Source: Fragilariopsis cylindrus CCMP1102 (Eukaryota; Bacillariophyta; Bacillariophyceae; Bacillariales; Bacillariaceae). Taken from it: 64,000 bases of DNA. Position numbers and translations under genes: made by a program. The notes below the pieces were generated by a model that did not search any database, was not told the origin of the DNA, and worked only from the letters and a program-made list of their open reading frames with translations. How positions within the stretch are numbered: the first letter of the stretch is position 1; each line of letters begins with the position of its first letter. The stretch lies in contig FMBT01000408.1 of assembly GCA_900095095.1 (NCBI GenBank), positions 62,001-126,000 on the forward strand, read 5' to 3'. This document shows, piece by piece, positions 22,427-34,071 of the stretch.

Positions 22427-24688
22427 TTATATTTCTTGATGAGGATGAGGATGGTGAGGATGATAATTATCATTCGGATTATGATGATGGCTTTGATGAT
22501 GTAGGTGACGTTGATGACCGTGCAAGTGTGGTGGTGGTGGTGGGGGTAAATGCTGATTATGATTATGATGCTGATTGTTATCGTCTTCTTCTAGAAACAA
22601 TGGGGAGGAAGTTAATAAAAGAGAAGAAGAAACAACAGCATCATTATTTCCTTCAGCCTCCTTTTCTTCTCTACTTTTTCTTTCAATTTCAACGTCATCA
22701 AAAATACGTCGAAATGATGAATTGTGATGATGATGGTGATGCGGTTCTTCTTCATTTACTAGGTGGTCGATATGAGGTATCGACGACGAAGACATAGGAG
22801 CGATGGGTGGATTGAACTGTTGCTGTTGCTGCTGTTGATGATTGTCATCAACAGCAGTAACGTCTTGTTGTTGCTTGTTGTGGAGGTGACTGTGATTGTG
22901 ATAGTCCTGAGAAGGATAAGGGCGACTATTTTGGTCGTAGTTAGGTTGATGATGTCGCTGGTGCTGATGGTGGGGATAGTATCCAGATTGATCATGCCCA
23001 CGCCCACGCCCATGGGCGTAATAGTTGTATGGTGCGTGGTTGTTAGGATTATTATAGTGAGCAGCAGCAGCAGCCGCCGCCGCGTGATCGTGAGGCAGAT
23101 GATGAGGATGTTGTTGTTGCTCGTTGTGTTGATGATGTCCCCGTGAAAATAGTTTTTGTTGTAGCTGCTGCTGCTGCTGCTGCTTATGTTGATACTGCGA
23201 CGATGACGACCTCGATACACAAGCAGGAGATTGTCGATGGTTATGAAGATTCGAATTCAAATTCAAATTCGAATTCGAATTCGAATTCGACGACGATGAC
23301 ATCCTCTGTGGTGGTAAGAATTCACTGTTACTACTTCTACTACTTATATTACTGTTCACACTGTTCGGTCTAGTACCACCAGGAGTAGAAGATGGTACAG
23401 TAACTTCTTTCACCGGTGGAACATCATTATCATCATTCGAGGTGTTACTGTTCTTGTTCTTGTTCAAGGCTTGAGGAGACGAGGAAGAAGTGATGGGTAC
23501 AGGGACTACTGGTGGTGGTGCTGCAGCAAAAGACGATGATGATGCTTCTGGTGCAGGTGGCCAGTAATATTGGTGGTCATCGTTGGTAGTATAATGTTGT
23601 TGTTGTTGATGCTGTTGTTGATGCTGTTGATGATGCTGTTGCTGCTGGTGTTGATGACTATTATTCGGATGATTATGATGATGATTATAAGGATAATTCT
23701 TCGGTAGAATAGCAGGTTGTGATGAATTATTGGAAGGATGTGATTGATGTTGTTGCTGAGAAGAAGGAATAGATTGTGGTTGTGGTTGTCCCGTACTCAT
23801 CGCCAATGATGATGATGATGATGATCGTGCTGCCAAGATTTGTAACTTATTTCTTCCATTAGAATCATTATCAATTGTTCTTCGCATACATTTTATAGAC
23901 TTCATTGATCCTATCCTTGGCATAGACATAGACCTTGATGGTACTGCTCCTCCTCCTCCTACGTGGTTATGATTATGTGGTTGTGGTTGCTGTTGCTGTT
24001 CCATATTTTTCAGAAAATCTCTCGATGATTTTCGTAAGGCGTGTCCAATTTTATCTTTTGCTTTGTCATTCCCTATATAAGACCAACGACCAGTCTCTGG
24101 ATTTTGACGTACTAGTCCCGCACCGGAAGGTGAATGTCTGCGTACGGATTCTAATATATCCATGATAATCACACCTTTATCATTCTTCGTACGTGCTGCC
24201 ATATACCGTGGTACATTATCACGGACTAAATTTCGTAACATTCTATTCCCATCTGTTGTGTTATATTTATTTTTTTATTTTGTTTGTATTAGTGTTTTTG
24301 TGTTTGCGTTTTATGGAAGAGTGTAAGAGTCGTTGTTGATAGAATAGAATAGAAACGAAAAAAATAGAGACGATGGTGTAAGTTTCTATGCACAAGAAAA
24401 AATCTGAATAAAAATACTGTAGAACGGTCATCAATCAATCGATCACTGAACAATCAAACACAGCAATTAAAATTGTAACTGCTAGCTGGGAAGGAACAAA
24501 ATCTACAGTACGGCATCTCTCTCTACCAAAATACGAGGAAAAAGAGAGACAGGATTGTAATTCATGACGATTTGATATATAAAGTTTATTGCCGACAATC
24601 AAGGAGAGCACACAACACACACACACACACAACACGCACGCAAACGATCGATTGATCGATCGTCATCTGAGTTGAAGTTCCGATGACG

Positions 24689-24719
<31 letters not shown>

Positions 24720-24981
24720 AGCGATTACATGTTATGTTACGTTTACGTTTACTTGTTTGTTTGTTTTGTTTTGTTTTGTTGAACGTACCGTGATGATAAT
24801 TTTGACGAGCCCAACCAACAATACAATCCATATTCGATGGTTCAAAATTTTCTGGTAGTTCTGTTAATAACCATTGCTGTTCTTCGCTCTCTGTTGTTGT
24901 TGTTGCTGCTATCGTTGCTGTTGTTGTCGTTGTTTCCCCACTAAACCCATGATGAGTATAAAAGTCCCCTCCTCCTATCAT
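22427..24981 (-). CDS. DUF6824-domain protein with long His/Gln/Asn-rich tail
   Basis: Exon 1 is 24981-24789 (ATG 24981) and exon 2 is 24252-22427. The donor G|GTACGT and acceptor CAACAG join HH to DGNRMLRNLV, which rebuilds the DUF6824 start (CIVGWARQNYHHDGNRMLR). The domain runs from about residue 50 to 130 and includes KNDKGVIIMDILESVRR and DKAKDKIGHALRKSSRDFL. In other diatom proteins the first motif is usually GRG; here it is VGW. DUF6824 is common in diatoms and has no settled function; DNA binding has been suggested by its layout. The remaining 540 residues are disordered, with His, Gln, Asn, Ser and Ala runs and an SNSNSN stretch from a TTCGAA repeat (23250-23290). The product is about 672 residues. 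Confidence 0.85.
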
Positions 24982-26220
24982 GATTGATGATTGATCGATT
25001 GATTGTTCAGATCAGATCAATTGGTACTAACGATCTATATCTATTCCAAAGGAAATGAGGAAGTTATTTGTAGCAAGAAGATTGGCTGCTTTTTTTTGGT
25101 TGCTTCCTTTGATTGGATGTATTGTTTGGTTTTGTTAATAGGGGGAGTGAGGGAGGGAGGGAGTGAGTGAGTGAGTGAGCGGCAGCGTTGAGTGGGTGGG
25201 ATAATTTAATTATTATTATTTGATTGATTGAGGAGCATTGGAAAAAATAAAGAGCACACAGTCAACAAAAAAATAATGAGAATGCAACCAATCAAAAATC
25301 AAACAAAGCTGCCGAAATCTTTTAGACTTCGTCATTTATTGAAAGAGGCGCACTCATCATTTCGAAAGTTCACGAAGATGCACAGAAAAAAAAACGAACC
25401 GTGATTCGATTTCTTGCTGGTAGTGTGGTGTGACAAAAACTCTTTAAATATACGCCGACACACATAACAAATATGGGCAACGACAGTGTTGACTTTCTCT
25501 AAGCAAACAAAGCTCCAGTAGTTGTTACGCGAATCGAAAGCACCAAGCGAGCTTGGTGACCAAAATATATCATAAAGAATGCATCGCGCGTCGTGAGGGT
25601 ACAGTACTAAGTAGTAACTGTGCTTGAGATACGACTGTCCTCCTTCCCCTTCCATCTCTCTCTCTCTTGAGCTCTCCTTGAGAGTGTGTAAGGGAGACCA
25701 CATCCTCATTCTCCCCTCATCATTCTTTTTCATAAAAGCAAAGGATGATGATTCTGCATGAAAGCTAGTAAGTAAGTATGCTCCCAGATCTCCAAGTAGT
25801 GATGGAGTTTTTGCACAGAGGTAGGTGCAAGGGATTTGTTGTAGGGGCACTTGTTTTATTTTGCTTTGAATTTGTGGTTTTAAATCAACCAAATCAATCT
25901 ACTTGCAATATTGGTGCGCCATCATGCTCAAAATACAACATTACAATATTATAAAAAAGGGGAGCAAAGTGTGTTAAAGAAAGATCATTCCATTCATTTA
26001 TTATCTATTCATCATTATAAAAAACGATGTTGAAGTTATTTGTTTGTTAAGATTTCAAACCAGATTAATCCCGATTGAATGGCTGCCTCCTATGTGGCAG
26101 AAACAACCGCAGCTTTGTAAAAAATTAGCAAAAACAGCACTATACCTACCAATAGCATAGCAGAGGGATGGAAAAATTAAATAAACAAATCATCAGTCTT
26201 CCTGTTGAATTAAGTTTTAA
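24982..26220. other. Upstream region and unassigned sequence
   Basis: Promoter side of the DUF6824 gene, with GAGT repeats at 25147-25180. A minus-strand frame at 25332-25892 is open for 186 codons but has no ATG until its middle and no recognisable domain, so I do not call it a gene. Confidence 0.35.
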
Positions 26221-26358
26221 GCTTCAACACCAACTGGAATTTTGTTTTGTGTCGTATGCAAGTTTGTACTAAAGGGCAAAGAAATAGGCTACCACCACAG
26301 TGTACAAGGAAGGAGTACATTTATTTGATATTGTCATATCAATAATCATACATGGTGT
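26221..26358 (-). repeat. Second copy of the 16 kb decayed element segment
   Basis: On the minus strand this matches 16034-16166 with scattered differences and small gaps. The minus frame reads TPCMIIDMTISNKC and later YKLAYDTKQNSSW with one stop between, so it seems to derive from a coding sequence. Confidence 0.75.
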
Positions 26359-26620
26359 AAACCCTAAGGAGTATTCTAGAAGAATGTATAGAGGAATACA
26401 TCTACATCACCCAATGTGACACAATTCGTTTATACCAAGAGTGTATTTAAGACTTTCATAGCTGTGTCTAAAAGAATAAAAGAATTTGAATATGTTAAAA
26501 AAAATTTAAATACACATTTTTATTTATTTACATTCAGTTGAAAGCTATATGCTTCTGTATTTATGATAATCATATGGTTTTGTGATATTGATATTGATGT
26601 TGAGACGCAAAATACATATC

Positions 26621-27793
26621 TTAATCTGCTCTGATTGCCCTTTTCAATGCTTGCGCAGATTTGGCATACTGTGTCATTAACTGGGCAGCATCTGTCTGAT
26701 CATCCATACTACTATTAGGATCCATAAGTTTTGTTCGACAATCCTCGATCTTGGTATAAAGAAGCTCCAAGGTCGAATCAATACCATCATTATTCTTGCT
26801 CGTGATGTTATTTTCATCCCTTTGTTCCAGTTCCAGTTTGGTATACTCTAAAGTAGACTTTTCTGGAGAAGGAGAAGGAACAGAACTTTGTCGAATAATG
26901 AAAGGAGGGTCGACGAGATTGATAATGACTGGCATCGCTTCACTCGTATCGCTGCTTTCATATACCAACGATGGCGGCGATGGTAATATATCAAACTCAC
27001 TGTCATCCAATGACGGTGCTGGCGAACTATCACTGTCGCTATCCACGATACTGTTCTCAAGAATGATTTGGCTCTCAGCATTCGCTATTATCCTTTCGAT
27101 TGAGTCAGTGATATCCACATCTTTGTTGTCGTTACTACCTGCTCCTCCTTGTTGGGTATTACTAGCTCCTTCATTTGCATCCTTTAATGCAAGTTTCGCT
27201 TTTAGAATAGCAACCTCAGCAGCTTTGGCCTTCGCTTCCGCTTCAAGCTTAGCTATCTCCATCATAATCTGAACTGCTTCAAGTTTTTTTAAGTTCGCAG
27301 AGAGCAACTTGACTTCAACGGATTCTGCTGCTGCTGCTGCTGGATCCATATTATTTGACTCCTCAACGAAAACATCCACCGTTTGATGTAATTCTGGTGG
27401 TGGTACCTTCCCCTTATCATCTGCTTCCATTACCGATACATTTACTTCGGATTTCTTCAATGTATTGACAATCATCAGCATGTCGTCTTTTGATTTATCT
27501 TCACTTAATTGGCTTGTACAAGCAGGCGGATCTACTCTATCAATATTATATTGTATTCCTGAATGATTATTATCCGACCTGCTTCTTTTATTAGCTTGAT
27601 CTCGTATTGTTTTAAGTAAGGCTTGTTCGTACAAATTAACTGGCATATCAAGGCGTAACGGTGATACGCCGGTGCTTGTTACGTTGGATGAGAAGAAACC
27701 TTCGCGAATACCGGTAGTACGGCTTTCTTGTCTGAATTCGATAGCTCGTGGGAGACCGCTTGTTATGACACTGTCTTCAATCTCGACGTTCAT
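26621..27793 (-). CDS. Uncharacterised protein sharing a C-terminal module with the ZNRD2-like gene
   Basis: The first ATG in frame is at 27793, giving 390 residues in one exon. The N-terminal third is of mixed composition. The middle (about 27330-27170) is an Ala/Lys/Glu coiled coil with KLEAEAKAKAAEVAILKAK. An acidic, Ser/Pro-rich stretch follows. The last 50 residues (about 26770-26624) have KIEDCRTKLMDP, then a DxQ and AAxL pattern, and align residue by residue with the C-terminus of the four-module zinc protein at 2400-6286. It has almost no Cys and no zinc module. No known family recognised. The shared module suggests a common partner or a common origin. Confidence 0.7.
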   Translation of the reverse strand: MNVEIEDSVITSGLPRAIEFRQESRTTGIREGFFSSNVTSTGVSPLRLDMPVNLYEQALLKTIRDQANKRSRSDNNHSGIQYNIDRVDPPACTSQLSEDKSKDDMLMIVNTLKKSEVNVSVMEADDKGKVPPPELHQTVDVFVEESNNMDPAAAAAESVEVKLLSANLKKLEAVQIMMEIAKLEAEAKAKAAEVAILKAKLALKDANEGASNTQQGGAGSNDNKDVDITDSIERIIANAESQIILENSIVDSDSDSSPAPSLDDSEFDILPSPPSLVYESSDTSEAMPVIINLVDPPFIIRQSSVPSPSPEKSTLEYTKLELEQRDENNITSKNNDGIDSTLELLYTKIEDCRTKLMDPNSSMDDQTDAAQLMTQYAKSAQALKRAIRAD

Positions 27794-28611
27794 TAGAGCA
27801 AAAAACGCAACTCGAACAAACAACTACTTGCGATGTTACTGCACTTCCTCAAAAAATCTTATGGGAGTTGACAATTAATACCATCAGATCTGTGGTATTC
27901 AGAAGAAATCAAAGTGACGAGTCGAAATACAGGTACTGTATGTATGTACTTGAAGTACTGGGTTCCTCTTGCTACTATACTCGAGCGAAAGAGTTTTCGC
28001 AAGGAATCATTAGAGAATACATTCTGTATCATATAAACCTGAGATCACAATCCAACAGTCATATGGGCGATACTGCCAGATACGTTAGTATGAAGTGAAC
28101 AAAAAGTGAGATAGTGAGATGTAACACTTCAACGGCAAGCAAAAAAAGCAAAAGATAATTAATAACACGCATGAATTTAGCGTTAGTACCAGCAGTATGT
28201 GAACGAGATTGAATGGATAGCAGTTGAAACGATTTCGTCCCTCATTTATTATCGCAGAATTTCTGTACTTATAAGTAAGGAACGCGTGGTCTAAAAAACA
28301 TCCCCCGCGTGCTTTCTGGGGGATACATTTTTACCATCTTCACTGAATGAGGTCTTTTGCAAGTGTTTTTCCGGTTTTTCCAAATAGTCCTACCGGCATC
28401 AAAATAATTTTCTCATTTTTTTTATTTAGGACAGATTTTGGAACAATACAGTAGCCCTTGAAACAAACTACCGTTTCAGAATTTTCTTTTTGTACCACCA
28501 ATAGTAGTTGCACATGTTGTTTCTAATTGAATTTTTATAATTCAACGATGGGTGGTAATTAGTTGGTGTAGTTAGATTAGAGGTAGTAGGAAACTACTAC
28601 ACACATGATAC
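27794..28611. other. Divergent promoter region
   Basis: About 820 bp between the 5' ends of two divergent genes. It contains a CCCCCGCGTGCTTTCTGGGGG hairpin-like stretch near 28301-28322. No ORF I can support. Confidence 0.4.
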
Positions 28612-29736
28612 ATGAAAACAAGCAGCAAAATGATCATAATAATTTTCATTTCACTTTTTCTTTGTACATTGTACATCAAAATCGCGACGCAAGACAGTGT
28701 TTTAGTTTCCGTCGTAACTACTTCGCACAAATATCATACAATAAACATGTTGTCGTCGGAATGGGAAACCGGAGATACTACAAAAAAAGAAGATTTGACT
28801 TATACTAGACGTATGTCGTTGTCGCAGGAAGGAAATGGAGAAAATGTCGACAACAACAAGGCACAAGAGCAGCTTAAGGCGATGGGCAAGGTATTGAAGC
28901 GCTACAAGTCCGAAAGAGATGACGTGAAAGTAAAGGTCAAGGAATTGGAGTGGCGTCAAGGAATGCAGAATTCTTACCTGAATTCAAGCAAAGACTTTAG
29001 TATGGATAAAGAAGACGCAGATCTTTACCAAAGGAAACTTCGATCTAAAATAATCAAAACGAAGTATGTGAATGACCTGGCACATAAATATTATGCAAAG
29101 AAACATTTGTTGTGTATCTTCCTCCCAATACAAATATTATCTGTTTGGACAACAGTTTCGGGTGCGGCATGCGCTTATATTTTAATCATGTATCCAAATT
29201 CTACTACCAATGATACTGATGATAGGCCCATTCATGAAACCCTACCGCTTCTGAGATCATTGCTCAATGCTCTTGTTGGGGCCAGTCTTTTAATCTTGAC
29301 AAATTTGAGCAATGTTTTACAGTATGATGCTTTGTCCAAACATCATTTGTTAGTTTCTGCTCAAATGGATGAGTTAATTGAGTTTGTGGATTTTGTAGCT
29401 GAAAAAGGAGGAACAGATGAATGTTACGAGAATATCAAAGAGATAGAGAATAACTTCAAGGTAAGTATCAGAAATAACAAACTCTCCCCTCCAAGTGAAA
29501 TAAAGTTGGCTTTTGATATTCTACAAAGTAAACTTGAAGTGAAATTAAGAGCAGAAGATAGAAAATCTCGGAGTTTTGTTTCCACCACCTATGACCCAAT
29601 GACGGACTATAGTCTTTTAGCAAGTTTCATTGAAAGTAGAATCAATTTAACTACCACGTTACCAGGTTCACGAAGATCAGCCAAAATGATTGATGATATC
29701 ATTGATGACAGTAAAATGAGTAATACCGCATATTAA
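28612..29736 (+). CDS. Membrane protein with signal anchor and two-TM hairpin (SLATT-like layout)
   Basis: ATG at 28612; 374 residues, one exon. The N-terminus MIIIIFISLFLCTLYI is a signal peptide or anchor. Residues 80-150 are a charged coiled-coil region. Two adjacent TM helices follow: LLCIFLPIQILSVWTTVSG (about residue 164) and SLLNALVGASLLILTNLSN (about 216). After the second comes QYDALSKHHLLVSAQMDELI, then an acidic helical tail. Two TM helices followed by a His-containing amphipathic helix recall the SLATT 2TM effector domain of prokaryotic conflict systems and its algal relatives. That comparison is layout only and I am not sure of it. No enzyme motif is seen. Confidence 0.6.
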   Translation: MKTSSKMIIIIFISLFLCTLYIKIATQDSVLVSVVTTSHKYHTINMLSSEWETGDTTKKEDLTYTRRMSLSQEGNGENVDNNKAQEQLKAMGKVLKRYKSERDDVKVKVKELEWRQGMQNSYLNSSKDFSMDKEDADLYQRKLRSKIIKTKYVNDLAHKYYAKKHLLCIFLPIQILSVWTTVSGAACAYILIMYPNSTTNDTDDRPIHETLPLLRSLLNALVGASLLILTNLSNVLQYDALSKHHLLVSAQMDELIEFVDFVAEKGGTDECYENIKEIENNFKVSIRNNKLSPPSEIKLAFDILQSKLEVKLRAEDRKSRSFVSTTYDPMTDYSLLASFIESRINLTTTLPGSRRSAKMIDDIIDDSKMSNTAY

Positions 29737-29750
29737 AAATGAGATCAGGA

Positions 29751-29760
29751 CAATGATGAC

Positions 29761-29798
<38 letters not shown>

Positions 29799-29800
29799 TA
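29751..29800 (+). repeat. GATGAC hexanucleotide microsatellite
   Basis: A GATGAC-type array repeats about seven times just after the stop of the two-TM gene. Confidence 0.9.
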
Positions 29801-29932
29801 TAATCTCCTAAAGTACGCGTTATGACGCATAGTAATGTGATATATTGGTTATTGCTTAGCAATGATTTGAGTACTGTACGCTTGTTAGAATTAGATTTTT
29901 TCTTTGCATATACTGAACCTGCTCTCATCTAA

Positions 29933-30525
29933 AAAACAATAGAGTCCTCAATCATTACGATATCGACATCACTATCATCATCGTTATTATCGTTATTATC
30001 GTTATTATCGAATTCGTATTCGAATTCGTCTATGCCTACGATGATCATTCACGATGAGGATGGTATCATCAGGGACGAGCAAGAGGAGGAGGGATGCGAG
30101 AGAAACCATATTAGAAGCAGTGGATAGAAGAAGAAGAAGACAAAATAATAGCAGTATCAATATCAACATCGAAACCAGCATCGATCGAAGACGATGGCCG
30201 TCATGATGAAATTCTTTCTGATACTACTAATAATCATTATTCAAAATCATAATCACGAGGTAACGCTAGTGGGAATAATAATAATGACAGTAATGGTTCC
30301 AACGACGAAGCTGCTGGTAGTAACGATAATGTATTTGATGAGTTCGAAATTAATAACGATATATCCAAGTTTTTCAAGTTTCTTGAGTTACAAGTAGCGC
30401 TTACCTCAATAAAAGCAAGAGAAATCAGCTATATATGGAATAGACGAACATCAAATTCTGCAGAAGCATTTCCTGTGTGTAAGATTCCTTTACAAACCCA
30501 AAGACGTGTTCGCTACTATTCGTAG
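29933..30525 (+). pseudogene. Broken Ser/Asn-rich ORF
   Basis: Frame one (29933-30127) reads as a Ser-rich start followed by MIIHDEDGIIRDEQEEEG, ending at TAG 30125. If one base is restored there, the reading continues IEEEEDKIIAV to a TAA at 30250, then in the same frame to 30525 with ASGNNNNDSNGSNDEA, VFDEFEINNDISKFFKFLEL and a basic end. The composition is that of host coding sequence. It could be a real gene hit by sequencing errors, part of a multi-exon gene, or a true pseudogene. No family recognised. Confidence 0.4.
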
Positions 30526-32043
30526 TTTACTTCAAGCGGCAGAGACATGAGGTTATTTATTTATCCTATAAGTATTTCCCATCAGCGTCGTCGTCGTCGT
30601 CGTCGTCGTTTGCACTCTTTTCGTTTTCGCTTTTTTTAGGACTCGTTTTTGTTTTGCTCAAGTGTTAACGTAACCGCACCAAATTTATTTTTATAAAGTT
30701 CTAACAACAATTAGGATTTCGAGTGAGGTCAGTAACGTTAGTTGAGTAAGTCTAGCTAGTTAGCTCTAGCAAGTAGTATTGCAGCTATTACAGAAACGTG
30801 ATTATTAGGCAGTTTCAAATAGAGCAAGCAATTGAGGAAGTTTAAAAAATCTGTAAGGACTGAATTAGTTTTAAGCTTTCTGTTTTTTGTCGCGTAAAGA
30901 TCCCTGTGTATTTTAAGTACTGTAGTCTACTTTAACTACATCTTATCATCCATACTTATATAGTCCACACTTGCCTAGAAGATCTTCCTTATTTTTTAAC
31001 CAGTGTCTGGCTGGATCTATTTTTATTTTGTCAGAATACGCGCTCAGCTAAGATCATAGTACTAGTTCTATGTACGCAGATCTACCAAGTATGTATCCAT
31101 AGAGATCAAATAACGTTTGCCTTTTGATTGTCATAGGATCTTATAACTTAGGGTCACATAGGTGAATGTGGAGTGTAATCACTAATTATACATTGCTGTT
31201 GTTGATATTGAGATACGTAAGAGCCTGCTACTCATAGCCGACGAAGCGACGGCAGAACGAGTATCTTGTTGGAATGATCCGTTTTACGTACGTGTTAGTT
31301 ATCGTAACAACTACCTATTTCTATAGAATGTATGTTTCCATTTAAATTTGTTTCCTTATTTTACCTTTTCATATACATTATTCCTAAGTTGTGAACCTTT
31401 GTAGTTCTTATACATTGTGTAAATTCCTATTTACACTATTTGTTCTTTTCCGTATACGCATTTGTTCTTTTGCATCAGCTATTTTTCTGCTGCCGTCTGC
31501 TATTGGTTTGACATTGTTTCTTGCCGTCTGCTATTGTTCTTCATAGAACAACCATTCTCACTTCAATGTTACACTTCTCATGTTCAGTGTTCTCATTATG
31601 TGTTCTCATTTCTCATTATGTGTTCTCATTCAGTTCAGACGCACGCGCGTTATTTCATTCGTGCCAACATATCTACGACTCATTAAGAGTTCGAGTGAGT
31701 GATTTACTTTCTCGTCATGCCGATTCGTGTCTGTACCGTAACCAGTGTAAAGCAACTATCATGTACTGTAATCTTGTTCTTGAAGGTTCTTACTAAGTAT
31801 GCAAGGAACGTATTCATTAGAGATCCTGATAGATCAATATTCACTGGTTTATATATACCGCATCGATAACAAGAACAGTCACGTTGGTATTTCAAATGTT
31901 GGGTTTGTAAATCTCTGACTTCTCTCATTAAAAAAAGATTTAATTAGATTCCAATCAAAAACAAATCAAATAATACAGTACCTTTTCTTCGGCTTGAAAA
32001 ATTTGCAAAACAACAAATACACCACAAATACATCCCAACGAGA
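30526..32043. other. Long intergenic region
   Basis: Contains a (CGT)n tract at about 30590-30610 and short direct repeats of TTCTCATTATGTGTTC at about 31590-31630. Short open frames here have no coding character that I can defend. Confidence 0.4.
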
Positions 32044-33412
32044 ATGAAATATAATATGTTGCCTGCAGGATTAGTAGTAGTTATTAGTTGCGTGCTAATA
32101 CTAGAGGTTCGTTCTGAATTCACAAGAAATATAAACGCAGTTCCAAATTGCATAAGGCCGGGTATGGATGAGTTTTATGCAGAATATGGCAATGACGATG
32201 GTAAAAAATCAATAGTTGACGATGGTGTTAACGACCTAGATCTTAATTATCTATCAGATGACTTTGTTCAACATTTTGGAGAGTGTATCGATGAAGATGT
32301 TAATGATGATGGCAGTTGTTTTAGTTATGGCAATGTTAGTGGTATCTTCAATTCAATGATGATTACAATTGAGCCAACTTCAAATGGAGACGAAGATATT
32401 ATTTCTATTTGGTCCGATCCACCTGAACTTGTATCGATTGAATGTGATGGACTACTTGGAGGTAATAAACTTCATTATGATTATGATAAGATTGCAAACA
32501 ATATCATCACAGGGCGGGGTCAAGGAATATTAATCAAACACCCAGCCGCAAAGAGAAATCGCACATTGTATATCACAACAGGTGATTCCGCTTACATTGA
32601 TCGAATGCGTACATTTGATTTCGTTCCTCAACGTTACTATCATACAATTGTGAACATCAAAAAAGGATTTGATAGAATACAAATTAATGGTATGTATGGC
32701 AGTGGTGTGGTTGTAAGGGCAGACTTACGCAACAGTACAACTGCAGCAAGTTACACTTCCTATGCTGACAATTCCATAGGTGAGTATTATTTATTATTAC
32801 ATCGTTATTGTATCCGAATAAAGGTATATGTATATATATATATATATATATATTAATGATAGTAGGCTCTAAATTCTAACCAAAACGACTTTTGTTCTAC
32901 TTTTTGTTTCTCCAGCTATTATTGATTTGCCACTACTTATGAGTAGCCCCGGTAGTAAATCCTATTACAATCCGATCTCAGATGTACGTGCAGGAGGAAA
33001 CAACTCTGTTTTATTGCTGAAAGGTAATCCGGATATGTTCTTTTGTTACAACGAAAATGCCACTTGCTTTGTGGATGGTGACATTGGTCATGATTACGAC
33101 TACGATTGCGATGAATCAAAGGGAAAGCTGATTACAAATGACTGTACCAATATCACCAATATTAATGCTGGTTCATGTACTGATGAAGACTTTGAGGATT
33201 ATAACAACATCGTAAGCAAAGCAAATGATTTCAAGCTCATGCTCAAGCTTGAGCTTGAGTTTGAAACAACAACAAGAACATTCGTCATTCTTCCACCACC
33301 ACCATTCATTGATCCGTCATCATCATCATCATCGTCATCATCTTCGTCTCCTATGATATTTTCACTAATGATAGTTGGTCCGCTTTTCTTGTGGATGATC
33401 TTACCAAGTTAG
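32044..33412 (+). CDS. Secreted protein, probably GPI-anchored
   Basis: Exons 32044-32779 and 32916-33412 (donor G|GTGAGT, acceptor CTCCAG) give 410 residues. The N-terminus LPAGLVVVISCVLILEVRSE is a signal peptide. The body is Asp/Asn-rich with several Cys (ECIDEDVNDDGSCF, ECDGLL, FFCYNENATCF, DCTN, GSCTDED) and many NxS/T sites (NVS, NRT, NST, NAT, NIT). The end has a Ser run followed by MIFSLMIVGPLFLWMILP with nothing after it, as in GPI-attachment signals. The middle (IITGRGQGILIKH, ITTGDSAYID, INGMYGSGVVVRA) looks like short repeating beta-strands, but I recognise no family. A cell-surface place is inferred. Confidence 0.72.
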
Positions 33413-34071
33413 TGTATTAATCTAGAAAAAAGTATAGTAAAATACTACTAAAACAAGTTTTAAAAAATTGAGTGCCCCACATTTTTTTTCGACTTTCTCT
33501 CTCTCTCTCTCTCCGAGGGGCAAAGAAATACACACTTTTGAGTACATGTACAGATCCAGGGGTAATAAATCGCTTCTTCATTTTTATTCTTCTTTCTTCT
33601 TCCTCAATTTTACAATTTACCAAATATCGTTTGTCGTTGTTGCTGTTTTTGTTAAATTATGATCTACAGTACTGTTAATACAATTTTTCCGTATGAATTT
33701 GGGGGGCGACGATTCTTTCTTTTGTTCACTCCCCTCCCCTTGACTACCGGTCAGTCCGTGACTGGATTGAAGCCTGTCCCGGTACGCACGTTCTGTTTTT
33801 CTTAATCTTGAAAATGCTTTTTCGATTTGCTTCTTTTACTCTCTTTTTTTCCTTCGAAATTTTTCTTATTGTCACACACAAAGCCTCTGGCAATAATTGC
33901 CGATTGATTATTGATTGTCCATTGACGTTACTACAAAAGAAGTGAACAGTGCAACTTTTAAACTGTAAAAGAATAGACTTTAGTAGACCTCTTTTTTGGA
34001 ATCGACTCGACTCGACATCGACTATCGCTCACCTCCATAATAGAATCCAGCAAGAAGCAAACACAGCCATT
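33413..34071. other. Promoter region of the insulysin gene
   Basis: A (CT)n tract at 33494-33512 and pyrimidine-rich stretches; no gene seen. The frame is open upstream of 34072 but has no earlier ATG. Confidence 0.4.

Noticed and set aside
25332-25892. 186-codon minus-strand ORF
   Set aside because: It has no ATG at its start and no domain, and the region carries no other coding sign.
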